Positions 15,772-24,702 of a stretch of DNA of 64,000 nt are shown in pieces. Location of the stretch: assembly GCF_003363265.1 (NCBI RefSeq), contig NZ_QRBF01000004.1, positions 1-64,000 of the forward strand, read 5' to 3'. The translations under genes and the position numbers were made by a program. The notes below the pieces were generated by a model, which was given only the letters and a program-made list of their open reading frames with translations, ran no database searches and was not told where the DNA came from. This stretch comes from Dyella psychrodurans (GTDB taxonomy: Bacteria; Pseudomonadota; Gammaproteobacteria; Xanthomonadales; Rhodanobacteraceae). The number at the start of each line of letters is the position of its first letter. Position 1 is the first letter of the stretch.

Positions 15772-18276
15772 TTACTGGCAGGCTTCGCAGTATTCGGGAT
15801 TTTCCAGCGAGCAGAAGACGGCGGCAGTCGCTTCTTCCTGCGCATCGGCGACCGGCTTGGCGGCGGCGGTTGCCGTCACGGTGGTCTTGGCGATCTTCGT
15901 CGCCGGGCGCGAGCGCAGGTAGTAGGTCGTCTTGATGCCCGATTTCCACGCGTACATGTACATGGAGCTGAGCTGTCCGATGTTCGGGTTTTCCATGAAC
16001 AGGTTCAGCGACTGGCTCTGGTCGATGTATGCGCCGCGCGCGGCGGCAAGATCGATCAGCGCTTTCTGCGGCAGTTCCCACACGGTGCGATAGATCGAAC
16101 GCAGGCGTTCGGGAATCGCCGCGATGTTCTGGATCGAACCTTCCGCCAGCTTGATCGCGTCGCGGATGTCCGATGTCCACAAGCCGAGCGTCTTGAGTTC
16201 TTCGACCAGATAGCGGTTCACCACCAGGAAGTCGCCCGAGAGCGTTTCGCGCTTGAACAGGTTGCTGACCTGCGGCTCGATGCACTCGTAGCAGCCGGCG
16301 ATGGAGGCGATGGTGGCGGTGGGCGCGATCGCGATCAGCAGCGAGTTGCGCAGGCCCTTGGTCTTGATCGCCTCGCGCAATGCATCCCAGCGCGCGTGGT
16401 CGTGCGGGGTGGCGCTCTGCCAGTAATCGCATTGCAGCTCGCCGTTCGCGGCGCGGGTTTCGGAGAAGCCCGGATGCGCACCGTGCTGTTCGGCGAGCGC
16501 GTTCGATTGCGACAGCGCGTTGAAGTAGATCTCCTCGGCGATGCGCGTGGAGAGCTCCAGCGCTTCGGCCGAGTCGAACGGCAGGCGCAGCTTGAAAAAC
16601 ACATCCTGCAAGCCCATCACGCCCAGGCCCACCGGACGCCACTTGCGGTTGGCGACCGCGGCGGTGTCGATCGGATAGAAATTCAGGTCGATCACGCGAT
16701 CGAGCTGGCGTACCGCCGTGCGCACCGTGGCGGCGAGCTTGGCGAAGTCGAACGCGCCATCGACGACATGGCGGGCGAGGTTGACCGAGCCCAGATTGCA
16801 CACCGCCGTTTCGCCGGCGTTGGTGACTTCCAGAATCTCGGTGCACAGGTTCGAGAGGTGGATGACATTCTCGGCCTTGGCCGTCTGGTTGCTGGTGGCG
16901 TTGCTGCGGTCCTTGAAGGTCATCCAGCCGTTGCCGGTCTGCGCGAGCGTGCGCAGCATGCGCGCATAGAGCTCGCGCGCCTTCACCGTCTTGACCGCCA
17001 GGCCTTCGGCTTCGGCCTTGTGGTAGGCCTGTTCGAAGGCCTCGCCCCAGGTGTCCACGAAATGCGGCACGACCTTGGGATCGAACAGCGACCAGTTGCC
17101 GTCGTGCTCCACGCGGCGCATGAATTCGTCGGGAATCCAGTTGGCGAGATTGAGATTGTGCGTGCGGCGGGCTTCGTCGCCGGTGTTGTCGCGCAGTTCG
17201 AGGAATTCCTCGATGTCCGCGTGCCACGGCTCCAGGTACACGCAGGCCGCGCCTTTGCGCTTGCCGCCCTGGTTTACCGCGGCGACTGAGGCATCCAGCG
17301 TTTTCAGCCACGGCACCAGGCCGTTGGAATGGCCGTTGGTGCCCTTGATCAACGAGCCGCGCGAACGCACGCGCGAGTAGGCGAGACCGATGCCGCCCGC
17401 GAACTTGCTGAGCTTGGCCACATCGCCGTATTTCTCGTAGATCGACTCCAGCGAATCCAGCGGCGAATCGAGCAGGAAGCACGAGCTCAATTGCTCGTGC
17501 GCGGTGCCGGCGTTGAACAGCGTCGGCGAGCTGGCGATGTATTCCAGCGACGAAAGCAGGCGATACAACTCCAGCGTTTCGGCAATGTCGTTGCCGCCCA
17601 GCGAGCAGGCGATGCGCATGAAGAAATGCTGCGGCGTTTCGATCACTTTGCGCAGCTGCGGATGACGCAGCAGATAACGGTCGTACACCGTGCGCAGGCC
17701 GAAGTATTCGAAGCGGCGCGTGCCGTGCGGATCGACCGCATCGTTGAGCTTGCGCGCATTAGCCGCGACGAAATCGCGCAGGCGCGCATTGAGAATACCC
17801 AGCTCCGCGCCGCGCGCGACGGATTGCGAGAAGCTCTGGATTTCCTGGCCGCTCACTTCCTTTTCGATGAAAGCACCGAGCAGGCGCGCTGCAAGTTGGC
17901 CGTATTCGGGTTCTTCCGCGGTGAGCGCGGCGGCCGTGCGGATGGAAAGCTGGTCGAGCTCCTGCGTGGTCGCGCCGTCGTATAAGCCACCGATGGTCTT
18001 CAGCGCCACGCGCAGCGGATCGACCGCGTGCAGGCCTTCGGCGCTGCGTGTCACCGCGCGCACGATCTTGTTGACGTCGACGACTTCCTGGCCGCCATTG
18101 CGCTTGGTCACGCGCATCTGGCCCGGGTTGTGCGGAGGAGTAAGAGCGAAAGGTGCTTCGGCGGTAACGGACATCGTGGCGTGGTGGGCAGTGGCCGAGG
18201 TCGAGTCGGCGGAAAAAGCGGGCGTGTCCGCGCGAACGTCGGAGCGCTCGCGCGATTCGGTATCGATAGGTTGCAT
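15772..18276 (-). CDS. nrdA: Ribonucleoside-diphosphate reductase alpha subunit (class Ia)
   Basis: The 834-residue large subunit reduces NDPs to dNDPs with NrdB. An ATP-cone allosteric domain is near residues 55-145 (MRVTKRNGGQEVVDVNKIVR), followed by the ten-stranded barrel. Active-site elements include NLCTEILEVTN and ETAVCNLGSVNLARH, and the C-terminal redox tail ends EYCEACQ. The ATG at 18276 follows a GGAG ribosome site by 7 bases. Upstream are a leader of stem-loops, a cobalamin riboswitch, a sigma70 promoter and DnaA boxes. Control by the riboswitch suggests a B12-dependent reductase exists elsewhere (inference). Confidence 0.96.
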   Translation of the reverse strand: MQPIDTESRERSDVRADTPAFSADSTSATAHHATMSVTAEAPFALTPPHNPGQMRVTKRNGGQEVVDVNKIVRAVTRSAEGLHAVDPLRVALKTIGGLYDGATTQELDQLSIRTAAALTAEEPEYGQLAARLLGAFIEKEVSGQEIQSFSQSVARGAELGILNARLRDFVAANARKLNDAVDPHGTRRFEYFGLRTVYDRYLLRHPQLRKVIETPQHFFMRIACSLGGNDIAETLELYRLLSSLEYIASSPTLFNAGTAHEQLSSCFLLDSPLDSLESIYEKYGDVAKLSKFAGGIGLAYSRVRSRGSLIKGTNGHSNGLVPWLKTLDASVAAVNQGGKRKGAACVYLEPWHADIEEFLELRDNTGDEARRTHNLNLANWIPDEFMRRVEHDGNWSLFDPKVVPHFVDTWGEAFEQAYHKAEAEGLAVKTVKARELYARMLRTLAQTGNGWMTFKDRSNATSNQTAKAENVIHLSNLCTEILEVTNAGETAVCNLGSVNLARHVVDGAFDFAKLAATVRTAVRQLDRVIDLNFYPIDTAAVANRKWRPVGLGVMGLQDVFFKLRLPFDSAEALELSTRIAEEIYFNALSQSNALAEQHGAHPGFSETRAANGELQCDYWQSATPHDHARWDALREAIKTKGLRNSLLIAIAPTATIASIAGCYECIEPQVSNLFKRETLSGDFLVVNRYLVEELKTLGLWTSDIRDAIKLAEGSIQNIAAIPERLRSIYRTVWELPQKALIDLAAARGAYIDQSQSLNLFMENPNIGQLSSMYMYAWKSGIKTTYYLRSRPATKIAKTTVTATAAAKPVADAQEEATAAVFCSLENPEYCEACQ

Positions 18277-18329
18277 GTGGACGCTCCGGGCAGTGGAGCC
18301 TTCCCTTGGCCGGACCGCGATCCGGGTAA

Positions 18330-18480
18330 GCGGGAGAAGCTCCAGGACTCAACTACCTGCTCCCGCGCGCAGGGCTGACGTGGCGGATGCCGCGGAGGTC
18401 GTGCGACACGAGCGACTTCCGCGTCACACGAGGTGCCTCCCCGCGGAGGCCGTCACTCTCGGCACGACGCTCCGGTCGTG
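18330..18480 (-). promoter_or_regulatory. nrdA leader stem-loops
   Basis: Between the riboswitch and nrdA lie three perfect stems: CACGAC/GTCGTG (18463-18480), GCCTCC-CCGC-GGAGGC (18435-18450) and GCGGGAG/CTCCCGC with an inner CAGG/CCTG (18330-18366). None is followed by a U-run, so a classical intrinsic terminator is not visible. Rho-dependent or translational control is more likely. Confidence 0.45.
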
Positions 18481-18481
18481 T

Positions 18482-18676
18482 CGTGTCGGCAGGTCTTCGG
18501 ACTCGCGGACCTGGGCCTTGCGGCCCTCCTACTTGCCCAGCTTCCCGGCCCCAAAGGACCAGTGCATGGATGGGCGTTCGTTTCCACTTACCGCTGCGGG
18601 GCAGTCCCGGATTTACACCGGATTCCCTATTAAGCCAGCCTGGCACGAAGTCCGGGGATGGCACCGACAGACACAA
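18482..18676 (-). ncRNA. Cobalamin riboswitch upstream of nrdA
   Basis: On the minus strand the leader carries the cobalamin aptamer landmarks in order: CGGTGCC, then GGGAATCCGGTGTAAATCC, GGGACTGCCCCGC, AGCGGTAAGTGGAAACGA, GCACTGG, GGCAAGTAGGAGGGCC and, closing P1/P2, GTCCGAAGACCTGCCGACA. These match the conserved core of the RF00174-type switch closely. It should repress nrdA when adenosylcobalamin is plentiful. Cobalamin switches upstream of class I reductase genes are known, for example in Streptomyces. Confidence 0.95.
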
Positions 18677-18703
18677 CATATCGGGGTCCGGGTGATCGGT
18701 CAA
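18675..18703 (-). promoter_or_regulatory. Sigma70-type promoter of nrdA
   Basis: On the minus strand a TTGACC -35 (18698-18703) and a TATGTT -10 (18675-18680) are separated by exactly 17 bp. The predicted transcription start falls a few bases before the first riboswitch element. Confidence 0.7.
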
Positions 18704-18713
18704 CCCAATAGTT

Positions 18714-18745
18714 TGTGGATAAAGGGGTGGATAAGGCAGTGGATA
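18714..18745 (-). promoter_or_regulatory. Three tandem DnaA boxes upstream of the nrdA promoter
   Basis: On the minus strand there are three direct copies of TTATCCAC: TTATCCACA (18714-18722, a perfect DnaA box), TTATCCACC (18725-18733) and TTATCCACT (18737-18745). They are spaced 11 and 12 bp apart, about one helical turn, and the nearest is 10 bp upstream of the -35. DnaA control of nrdAB is established in E. coli. Binding here is inferred from the sequence. Confidence 0.75.
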
Positions 18746-18840
18746 AGCCGCGTGGAATCAGTCCGGGCGCGGGCTGGCGGGCTTTGTTGCGTGCACCGCA
18801 AACCGGTCGTGACCGGACGGACGCGTTTGCGACAGGGCGG

Positions 18841-19134
18841 TCAGGGAATGATCGCGACGATGACCGCCAGCCACATCAGCACCAGGCCGGTGGCGAACGT
18901 GCGCCGCGCCGGCACGATCCTTTCGCTGCCGTCCTCGGTGGGCGACGTGATGATCCAGATGGTGGAACCGAACGCCAGAAAGCCGAGGAAGGCCAGGCAC
19001 ACCACCACGATGTCGCTTGCGCGCCAAGGTACGGGTTCGTGGACGCCCCAGTAACCCAGGAATGCCATGCCCATCGCGGACATGGTGGCGGAAGCCGAAC
19101 AAAGTCCTACCACCGAGCCTGTGGGTGCGCGCAT
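18841..19134 (-). CDS. Small hypothetical inner-membrane protein
   Basis: The 97-residue protein has three likely membrane segments (about residues 5-25, 37-60 and 78-95), the middle one reading SDIVVVCLAFLGFLAFGSTIW. A short polar loop with SPTEDGSERIVPARR precedes the last segment. I do not recognise a family. The ATG at 19134 begins just before the first membrane segment; the longer open frame has an Arg-rich, implausible N-terminus. It points toward nrdA and ends 95 bp before the DnaA boxes. A competing frame at 18758-19102 looks random. Confidence 0.65.
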   Translation of the reverse strand: MRAPTGSVVGLCSASATMSAMGMAFLGYWGVHEPVPWRASDIVVVCLAFLGFLAFGSTIWIITSPTEDGSERIVPARRTFATGLVLMWLAVIVAIIP

Positions 19135-19238
19135 GTCGCGGATTCCGATAGCGATGGACGATGTGCGCAAGCGTACTGCACGTACGCGAGATGGGACGTT
19201 ATCCTCGCAATGGTTCCATCGGAAAGGTCGATTGCGCG

Positions 19239-20444
19239 ATGAGTCAACGCAAGCTCCGGATGTATTCCCTGCTGGCCATGGTGTGTTCGCTGATATGGCC
19301 CTGGATGGCGACAGCCTCGTCGATCGACGAGGCATCGCTGGCGCGAACGCCGCCGATGGGCTGGAACAGTTGGAACCATTTCGGTGCCGACGTGACCGAT
19401 GCAGACATCCGTCATGCGGCCGATGCGCTGGTCGCCAGCGGCATGGCGGCGGCGGGTTATCGCTACGTCATCATCGACGACGGATGGCAAGGCCAGCGCG
19501 ATGCACAGGGCGCGATGCATCCGAATGCGAAGTTTCCCGACATGAAGGCGCTGGCCGATTACGTGCACGGCAAGGGCCTGAAGTTCGGCATCTATTCCTC
19601 GCCCGGCCCGCAAACCTGTGCCGGTTACGGCGGCAGTCTCGGCCACGAAGCGCAGGACGCACGCACCTACGCAAGCTGGGGCGTGGATTATCTGAAATAC
19701 GACTTGTGCAGTTTTCGCCGCAGCATGGACGGCCAGTCGGATACCGCGCAAACCGCGATGATGAAAGCGGCCTATCGCCTGATGCGCCAATCGCTGGATG
19801 CCACGGGTCGTCCCATCGTCTTCGCGCTTTGCAACTACGGCTGGGGGCGCGTGTGGGAATGGGGTGCGGAAGTGGGCGGCAATCTGTGGCGCACGACCGA
19901 CGATATACAGCCCAACTACGAAAGCATCCTGTTCAACGCCGGTGCGCAGCAAGGGCTGGAGCGCTTTGCCGGTCCCGGCCACTGGAACGATGCGGACATG
20001 TTGGAGATCGGCAACAAGGGCATGGACTCGCCCGACATGGAACGCACGCACATGACCCTGTGGGCGCTGCTCGCCGCGCCTCTGATCGCCGGCAACGATC
20101 TATCCAAGATGAGCGCCGATACGCGTGATGTACTCACCAATGCGGAAGTGCTGGCAGTCGATCAGGATGTGCGCGGCACGCCAGGTCGTCGCGTGATGCA
20201 GGAAGGCCCGATCCAGATCTGGGCGCGCACCCTGGCCGATGGCACGCAAGCGGTCGGCATCATCAACACACTCAATCATTCATTGACCGCCAAACTGGAT
20301 CTGCATGCACTGGGCCTATCCAGCCCGGTGCCGGCGCGCGATCTTTGGCAACATCGCGATTTGGGCAGCCTCGATTCGAAGCACGTGTTCGATGTGCCTT
20401 CATTGGGCGTAGTGATGCTGAAACTCGGTGCGTCGAAACGCTAG
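19239..20444 (+). CDS. Exported alpha-galactosidase, GH27
   Basis: The 401-residue protein has a signal peptide (about residues 1-27), a GH27 TIM barrel and a short C-terminal beta domain. It hydrolyses terminal alpha-galactosides in the periplasm or outside the cell. Motifs are PPMGWNSWN (38-46), IIDDGW (78-83), the nucleophile Asp155 in YLKYDLC and the probable acid/base Asp222 in WRTTDDI. GHWNDADML (247-255) is also typical. I chose the ATG at 19239 because the signal peptide begins there; the 26 upstream codons are not credible. It is probably monocistronic. Confidence 0.94.
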   Translation: MSQRKLRMYSLLAMVCSLIWPWMATASSIDEASLARTPPMGWNSWNHFGADVTDADIRHAADALVASGMAAAGYRYVIIDDGWQGQRDAQGAMHPNAKFPDMKALADYVHGKGLKFGIYSSPGPQTCAGYGGSLGHEAQDARTYASWGVDYLKYDLCSFRRSMDGQSDTAQTAMMKAAYRLMRQSLDATGRPIVFALCNYGWGRVWEWGAEVGGNLWRTTDDIQPNYESILFNAGAQQGLERFAGPGHWNDADMLEIGNKGMDSPDMERTHMTLWALLAAPLIAGNDLSKMSADTRDVLTNAEVLAVDQDVRGTPGRRVMQEGPIQIWARTLADGTQAVGIINTLNHSLTAKLDLHALGLSSPVPARDLWQHRDLGSLDSKHVFDVPSLGVVMLKLGASKR

Positions 20445-20477
20445 CGGGAAATCAGTGCTGGCGAGTTGGATCGTGCA

Positions 20478-21338
20478 TCACGCGCGCGACGAAAGCATCG
20501 TTGCGAATTCACGCGCGAAGCGATGCACATCGCCCGGCCAGCGTGCCGAAAGGTAGTTTCCATCGCGAATGACGAAGGCCTGCGTGTCGTCGTTATCGCT
20601 GTCGCGCACCAGGCCAGATGTCTTGCGACGATAGTGCGTGGCTTCTTTGGGTACATCGAGAAAATCGGTCGGGTCGGCCAATGCGCGCGACACTTCCTGC
20701 TGCACCGACATATAGCCGACGGGCTGGTCAGGTGCTTCGCGATAGGTGCGATAGTAATCCGGGTCCCAGAAGCGGGTGATGCGCGTCAGCGACCATGCGG
20801 ATTTTTCCAGCGCCCAGGTGAGTCCGGTCGTGCGACGGCCGTAAAGCACCGAACGAGCATCGCTGCGCTTGCTGCGCGCGACGAGCAGCACGCCATGACA
20901 GATGGCTGCGACGGGCTTGTCGGCAGCGAAGAACTCCGCGACCAGATTCTTCAGCCGATCGCTTTCAAGATACTTGCGCATGCCGCGCGCGCAGTGGCCG
21001 CCCGGCAACAGCAGGCCGTCGAAATCGGCGGCCTGCACGGCATCCCAGCGCAGCGGTGCGCAAAACGCGGCATCCGTCACCAGCGCAGCATGATCGCGCC
21101 GCGCATCGTGATTCGCGCGCAACAGCAATCCGAACAAGGGAAGCTTGCGCAAGCCAGGTATCCATCCCCATGGATCGAGCCCTTCACCGCTGAGCATGAT
21201 CGGATCGGCTGCTGCGATACCGCCATCCGGCGTGGCGAACATCACGTTGTGTCCGGCTTGCGTGAGCACGCGCCATGGCACGGCGACCTCGCTTGGGTCG
21301 TAGTCCCTATGGGGAAGCGGGATCAGCACCGTCGCCAT
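20478..21338 (-). CDS. DJ-1/PfpI family type 1 glutamine amidotransferase-like protein
   Basis: The 286-residue protein has the class I amidotransferase-like fold. The nucleophile elbow VAAICHGV places Cys147, and FDGLLLPGGH (about 107-116) supplies the upstream conserved loop. Relatives include Hsp31/DJ-1-type deglycases, chaperones and proteases; the exact activity cannot be read. It lies 7 bp downstream of the exported TonB-C-like gene on the same strand, so the two may be cotranscribed. It is longer than typical PfpI proteins (about 170-230 residues). Confidence 0.87.
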   Translation of the reverse strand: MATVLIPLPHRDYDPSEVAVPWRVLTQAGHNVMFATPDGGIAAADPIMLSGEGLDPWGWIPGLRKLPLFGLLLRANHDARRDHAALVTDAAFCAPLRWDAVQAADFDGLLLPGGHCARGMRKYLESDRLKNLVAEFFAADKPVAAICHGVLLVARSKRSDARSVLYGRRTTGLTWALEKSAWSLTRITRFWDPDYYRTYREAPDQPVGYMSVQQEVSRALADPTDFLDVPKEATHYRRKTSGLVRDSDNDDTQAFVIRDGNYLSARWPGDVHRFAREFATMLSSRA

Positions 21339-21345
21339 ACGCGAC

Positions 21346-21735
21346 TTATTTGGCGCTCATGTCGATGACGATGGGGTAGTTCGCGGAACCGGGAAATTTC
21401 GGCGGCGCCGGAAATGTCCATGTCGAAAATTGCGCGGCCACGCATCGCGCGACCGGTATGGGAGCGCGTACTTCCACGTTGAGCGGGTGACCGTCCGGCG
21501 AGATGTCCGCCACCAGCGTAAACGGCGTTTTGTCCCCGGCGTTGCTGGCGATGCAGCCGCGATACGCGTCGGTCATCGCGTTGCCGGTCTTGTCCCAGAA
21601 CTGCTTTTGATACCCGGGGCCACTGGCGGCGCCTTCGGCCATGTGCGCGCGGTGCTCGCGTTCGGTGAATGTGTCGGCGACCGCTGCGGCTTGCGGCGCG
21701 CCCGCCAGAAAGGCGAAAGCAAGGACGCTGAACAT
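21346..21735 (-). CDS. Small exported protein with TonB-C-like fold
   Basis: The 129-residue protein has an N-terminal signal peptide (MFSVLAFAFLAGAPQAAAVA). The C-terminal part (DISPDGHPLNVEVRAPIPVARCVAAQFSTW) resembles the TonB C-terminal/AgmX-like repeat fold. Two cysteines (in RGCIAS and VARCVA) could form a disulfide. It lacks the usual TonB membrane anchor and Pro-rich spacer, so it is probably a periplasmic protein of unknown role. It is the first gene of a likely pair with the DJ-1/PfpI gene. Confidence 0.7.
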   Translation of the reverse strand: MFSVLAFAFLAGAPQAAAVADTFTEREHRAHMAEGAASGPGYQKQFWDKTGNAMTDAYRGCIASNAGDKTPFTLVADISPDGHPLNVEVRAPIPVARCVAAQFSTWTFPAPPKFPGSANYPIVIDMSAK

Positions 21736-21810
21736 GGCGGCTCCGGGGCGGTATCGAAGCGCTCACGGTAGCAGCTTGCGCGCACCCCGGTAAGAAGCTT
21801 GCTTTGGCTC

Positions 21811-22929
21811 TCAGTCGGCCCGGTGCGGGAGCGCCAGATATTCCTCGCTCTGCATCTCGATCAGGCGCGATTCGGTACGGCCGAATTCGGCGCGCAGGCG
21901 TTCGCCATCATAAAGCTCGGTGATGGGTGCGGCTGCCGAGAGGATCAGCTTCACGTGACGGTCGTAGAACTCGTCCACCAGCTGCACGAAACGTTTTGCC
22001 GGATCTTCGCTGTAGATCGTGAATTGCGGCACGTTGGAGATGATGACGGCGGGACCGGTCCTGGCCAGGGCGATGTAATCGGCCACTGCGCGCGGACCGT
22101 CGCACAGCGCCGCGAAGTCGAACCACAGAATGTTGTCGGCGCGCTTGCGAACCGGAATGGGGCGATCGTTGACGATCAGTTCGCCGCCTTCGACGATCGA
22201 GCCTTGTGCCTGGCTCGAAAAGATCTGCGCCAGGGCGCGTTCGGCTTCCGCGCTGGGCGGCGTGTGATACACCGGCGCATGCGTGAGCGCGCGCAAGCGC
22301 CAGTCGTGCGCGGAGATCATTTCCACGACGTGGCAATGCGTTTCGATCGCGGCAATCGCCGGCAGAAAGCGTGCGCGCTGCAAACCGTCCTTGTAGAGAT
22401 TCGACGGCGCGGTGTTCGATGTCGTCACCAGCGTGACGCCGCGCGCGAACAGCGATTCGAACAGATTGGCGAGGATCATCGCGTCGCCGATGTCGTTGAC
22501 CAGGAATTCGTCCAGGCACAGCACGCGGCAGCGCGCGGCGATGCCCGCGGCGACTTCGACCAGCGGATCCTGCCGTTCGCCCAGTTCGCGCAAGCGTTCG
22601 TGCACTTCGCCCATGAAGCGGTGGAAATGTCGGCGCAGGGCCACGCCGTGCGGCAGGCTGGCGGCAAACAGATCCATCAGGAACGTTTTGCCGCGACCCA
22701 CACTGCCCCACAGGTAAAGGCCGGGCACGGCGGCACGTTCTTCCGCGCCGAGCAGGGATTTCAGGCGGCCGAACAGGCTGCCGTTGTTTTCGTTGCCGGC
22801 GCACAGCGCCGCGTGCATGCGATCGAATTCCGGCAGCACGGCCAGCTGCGCCGGATCGGACGTCCAGCGATGCGCGGCGACGCCTTCCTGGTAACGCGCG
22901 CTGGGCGCGCCGGGTGAGATGTCAGGCAT
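21811..22929 (-). CDS. zapE: Cell division protein ZapE (AFG1-type ATPase)
   Basis: The 372-residue ATPase belongs to the AFG1/ZapE family, which acts at the constriction site and affects Z-ring stability. Visible are a Walker A motif (GSVGRGKTFLMDLF, about residues 76-89), a Walker B-like VLCLDEFLVND and the family opening SARYQEGVAAHRWTSDPAQ. I chose the ATG at 22929. An ATG at 22965 would overlap the upstream hydrolase stop by 25 bp and add a non-conserved stretch. It is probably cotranscribed with the alpha/beta hydrolase. Confidence 0.93.
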   Translation of the reverse strand: MPDISPGAPSARYQEGVAAHRWTSDPAQLAVLPEFDRMHAALCAGNENNGSLFGRLKSLLGAEERAAVPGLYLWGSVGRGKTFLMDLFAASLPHGVALRRHFHRFMGEVHERLRELGERQDPLVEVAAGIAARCRVLCLDEFLVNDIGDAMILANLFESLFARGVTLVTTSNTAPSNLYKDGLQRARFLPAIAAIETHCHVVEMISAHDWRLRALTHAPVYHTPPSAEAERALAQIFSSQAQGSIVEGGELIVNDRPIPVRKRADNILWFDFAALCDGPRAVADYIALARTGPAVIISNVPQFTIYSEDPAKRFVQLVDEFYDRHVKLILSAAAPITELYDGERLRAEFGRTESRLIEMQSEEYLALPHRAD

Positions 22930-22940
22930 AAAACTGAGTT

Positions 22941-23627
22941 TCAGTCGCGGAGTGGCGGCAGCCAATCCTGGATGGCGTGTTTGACCGAGCCGCGCAGATC
23001 CATCAGGCGACGGTGGAAGAAGTGGCCGGTTTCCGGCATGCGGATCAGTTCGGGCGGCGGCTCGAGGCTGTCGATCCAGTCGAACACGGCTTGCGGCTCG
23101 ACGACTTCATCTTCTTCGCCCATCACCACCAGCCAGGGGCAGGTGGGCAGCGCCAGCGTTTCGTGGGCCCAGCGTCCGATCGGCGGGGCGATGCTGATCA
23201 GCGCCTCGGCCTTCAACGCCACTGCATTGCGCAGCGTGACGTAACTGCCGAACGAGAATCCGGCCAGCCACAGCGCATCGTTCGGGCGCACGGTACGCAC
23301 CCACTTGACCACGGCGGCGAGATCGTCGCTTTCGCCGATGCCGTTGTCATAGGCACCTTCGGATTCGCCGGCGCTGCGGAAATTGAAACGCACGGTGTCC
23401 AGTCCGGATTCGCGCAGGCTGCGCTCCAGCATGGTGACCACCTTGTTGCGCATGGTGCCCCCATCCTTGGAATTGGGATGGCAGATCACCGCGACGCCGC
23501 GCCGCGCGCAAGGGCGTTCGGCCGTGTCGCTGATGGCCTCGAGCGTGCCGACCGGGCCTTGCAGCGTGAATTCGGACAGTTCGTCCGGAAAACCGGACGG
23601 ATCGGGGGAGGGGGCAGCGGATGTCAT
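22941..23627 (-). CDS. Alpha/beta hydrolase (COG2945 type)
   Basis: The 228-residue cytosolic hydrolase carries CHPNSKDGGTMRNKV (the oxyanion-side motif of this subgroup), the FNFRSAGESEGAYDNG loop and the nucleophile elbow AGFSFGSYV. A late EDEVVEP acidic loop and a TGHFFHRRL histidine complete the triad. The substrate is unknown. The ATG at 23627 matches the usual length; the longer open frame adds 22 unlikely residues. It lies 11 bp upstream of zapE. Confidence 0.92.
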   Translation of the reverse strand: MTSAAPSPDPSGFPDELSEFTLQGPVGTLEAISDTAERPCARRGVAVICHPNSKDGGTMRNKVVTMLERSLRESGLDTVRFNFRSAGESEGAYDNGIGESDDLAAVVKWVRTVRPNDALWLAGFSFGSYVTLRNAVALKAEALISIAPPIGRWAHETLALPTCPWLVVMGEEDEVVEPQAVFDWIDSLEPPPELIRMPETGHFFHRRLMDLRGSVKHAIQDWLPPLRD

Positions 23628-23736
23628 GCCGCTAATAATAGCTGGCCGGTCGCCCGCGCGTTTTCCGTTGGACATCCAGCGCGAAAACGGCAACGCCGCC
23701 CGAAGGCGGCGTTGCGAGCGTATCGATGGACCCGAA

Positions 23737-24270
23737 TTACTTCGCCTGATCGACGATCCAGGTCACCGCGGCCTTCACCTGCGCATCGGTCAGCGACGGG
23801 TTGCCGCCCTTCGCCGGCATGAAATTGCCGTCGGGGCCGTGATAACCGTCGGTGGCGTGCTTGATCAGCGTATCCAGGCCTTCGGCAATGCGCGGACCCC
23901 ACATCGCCTTGTTGCCCAGTACCGGAGCACCGGCCACGCCGGCAGTGTGGCAGGCATGGCACAGGTTGTCGTAGATGGTCTTGCCGTCGGTGGTGCCGCC
24001 ATAGGCGACTTGCGCGGCGGCGGCCTTGGCCGCGGCGGCTTGCGCGGCCTCCATCGCGGCGCGGCCGGTATTGCCGGCATAAACGGAACCGTTCGGAGCG
24101 AGGCTGGCGGCGAGCTGCTTGGCGGCGTTCGGATCGACTTCCTTCGGCTCGTGCTCGTAGATCGTCCAGGCGGTGAAGATAAGCACCAGGGTCAGTACGC
24201 CAAGGCCGGCGATAAGCAACGAAAACTGATGCAGGAAACTCCGGTCAGACTTGCTCATGGAACCGCTCAC
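23737..24270 (-). CDS. Membrane-anchored c-type cytochrome (cytochrome c5-like)
   Basis: The 177-residue protein has an N-terminal membrane anchor (about residues 15-37). An Ala-rich linker (about 70-90) precedes a C-terminal cytochrome c domain with the heme site CHACH at 104-108 and an axial Met in GNFMPAKGG. It would carry electrons in the periplasm. The Ala/Lys-rich linker looks helical. An ATG four codons downstream (MSKSD) is an alternative start. The role, such as donor to an oxidase, is inferred from the family. Confidence 0.92.
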   Translation of the reverse strand: MSGSMSKSDRSFLHQFSLLIAGLGVLTLVLIFTAWTIYEHEPKEVDPNAAKQLAASLAPNGSVYAGNTGRAAMEAAQAAAAKAAAAQVAYGGTTDGKTIYDNLCHACHTAGVAGAPVLGNKAMWGPRIAEGLDTLIKHATDGYHGPDGNFMPAKGGNPSLTDAQVKAAVTWIVDQAK

Positions 24271-24702
24271 GCAATACTCCAGTCATCGAATGATTAATCT
24301 GGAACGCCGCCACGGCCGCCGTGGCGCCCCTCGCCGCCCCCTGGCGACCATGTACCGAGGATTTTCGGCGACGCCGAACCTGCCACGGACAGTAATTGCC
24401 CGAGTATAGACGAAGCCAACCGCAACTTTGAAAGCCTGGATTCAAGGGCCGCGACGCCGAGCACATGCCCCGATTGTGTAAAGAATGGTCAAGAACAATG
24501 CACCTTGCCGTTGCAGGCGCGCAGTCACGTTAGGCTAGTAAGCTTTGGCAAGATGGACCCTGCCATCGGTCATAAGGCACCCATGTCAACTGGCATTGTC
24601 CAACGTTGACGAGCAGCCCCTATGCTTGTTTCCGAGGCCTAGGGCAGGTGCGCTCGCACCGATGGGGTCGGACGGCCTAGACGTTTAATCCAGGAGTTTC
24701 AC
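24271..24702. other. 432-bp divergent intergenic region
   Basis: No gene seen. It separates the cytochrome from the RND operon and must hold both promoters, but I cannot name a confident -35/-10 pair. A TTCGGCG-A-CGCCGAA dyad (24364-24378) is nearer the cytochrome. A GGTGCGCTCGCACC palindrome (24647-24660) lies about 43 bp before the RND adaptor start and could be an operator. An AGGAG ribosome site precedes 24703. Confidence 0.45.

Noticed and set aside
18387..18703. Short open frames on both strands within the nrdA leader
   Set aside because: They lie on the cobalamin riboswitch and leader stems, which explain the conservation.
18714..18745. Replication origin
   Set aside because: Three DnaA boxes alone, beside nrdA and without dnaA/dnaN, an AT-rich unwinding element or more boxes, fit promoter control better.
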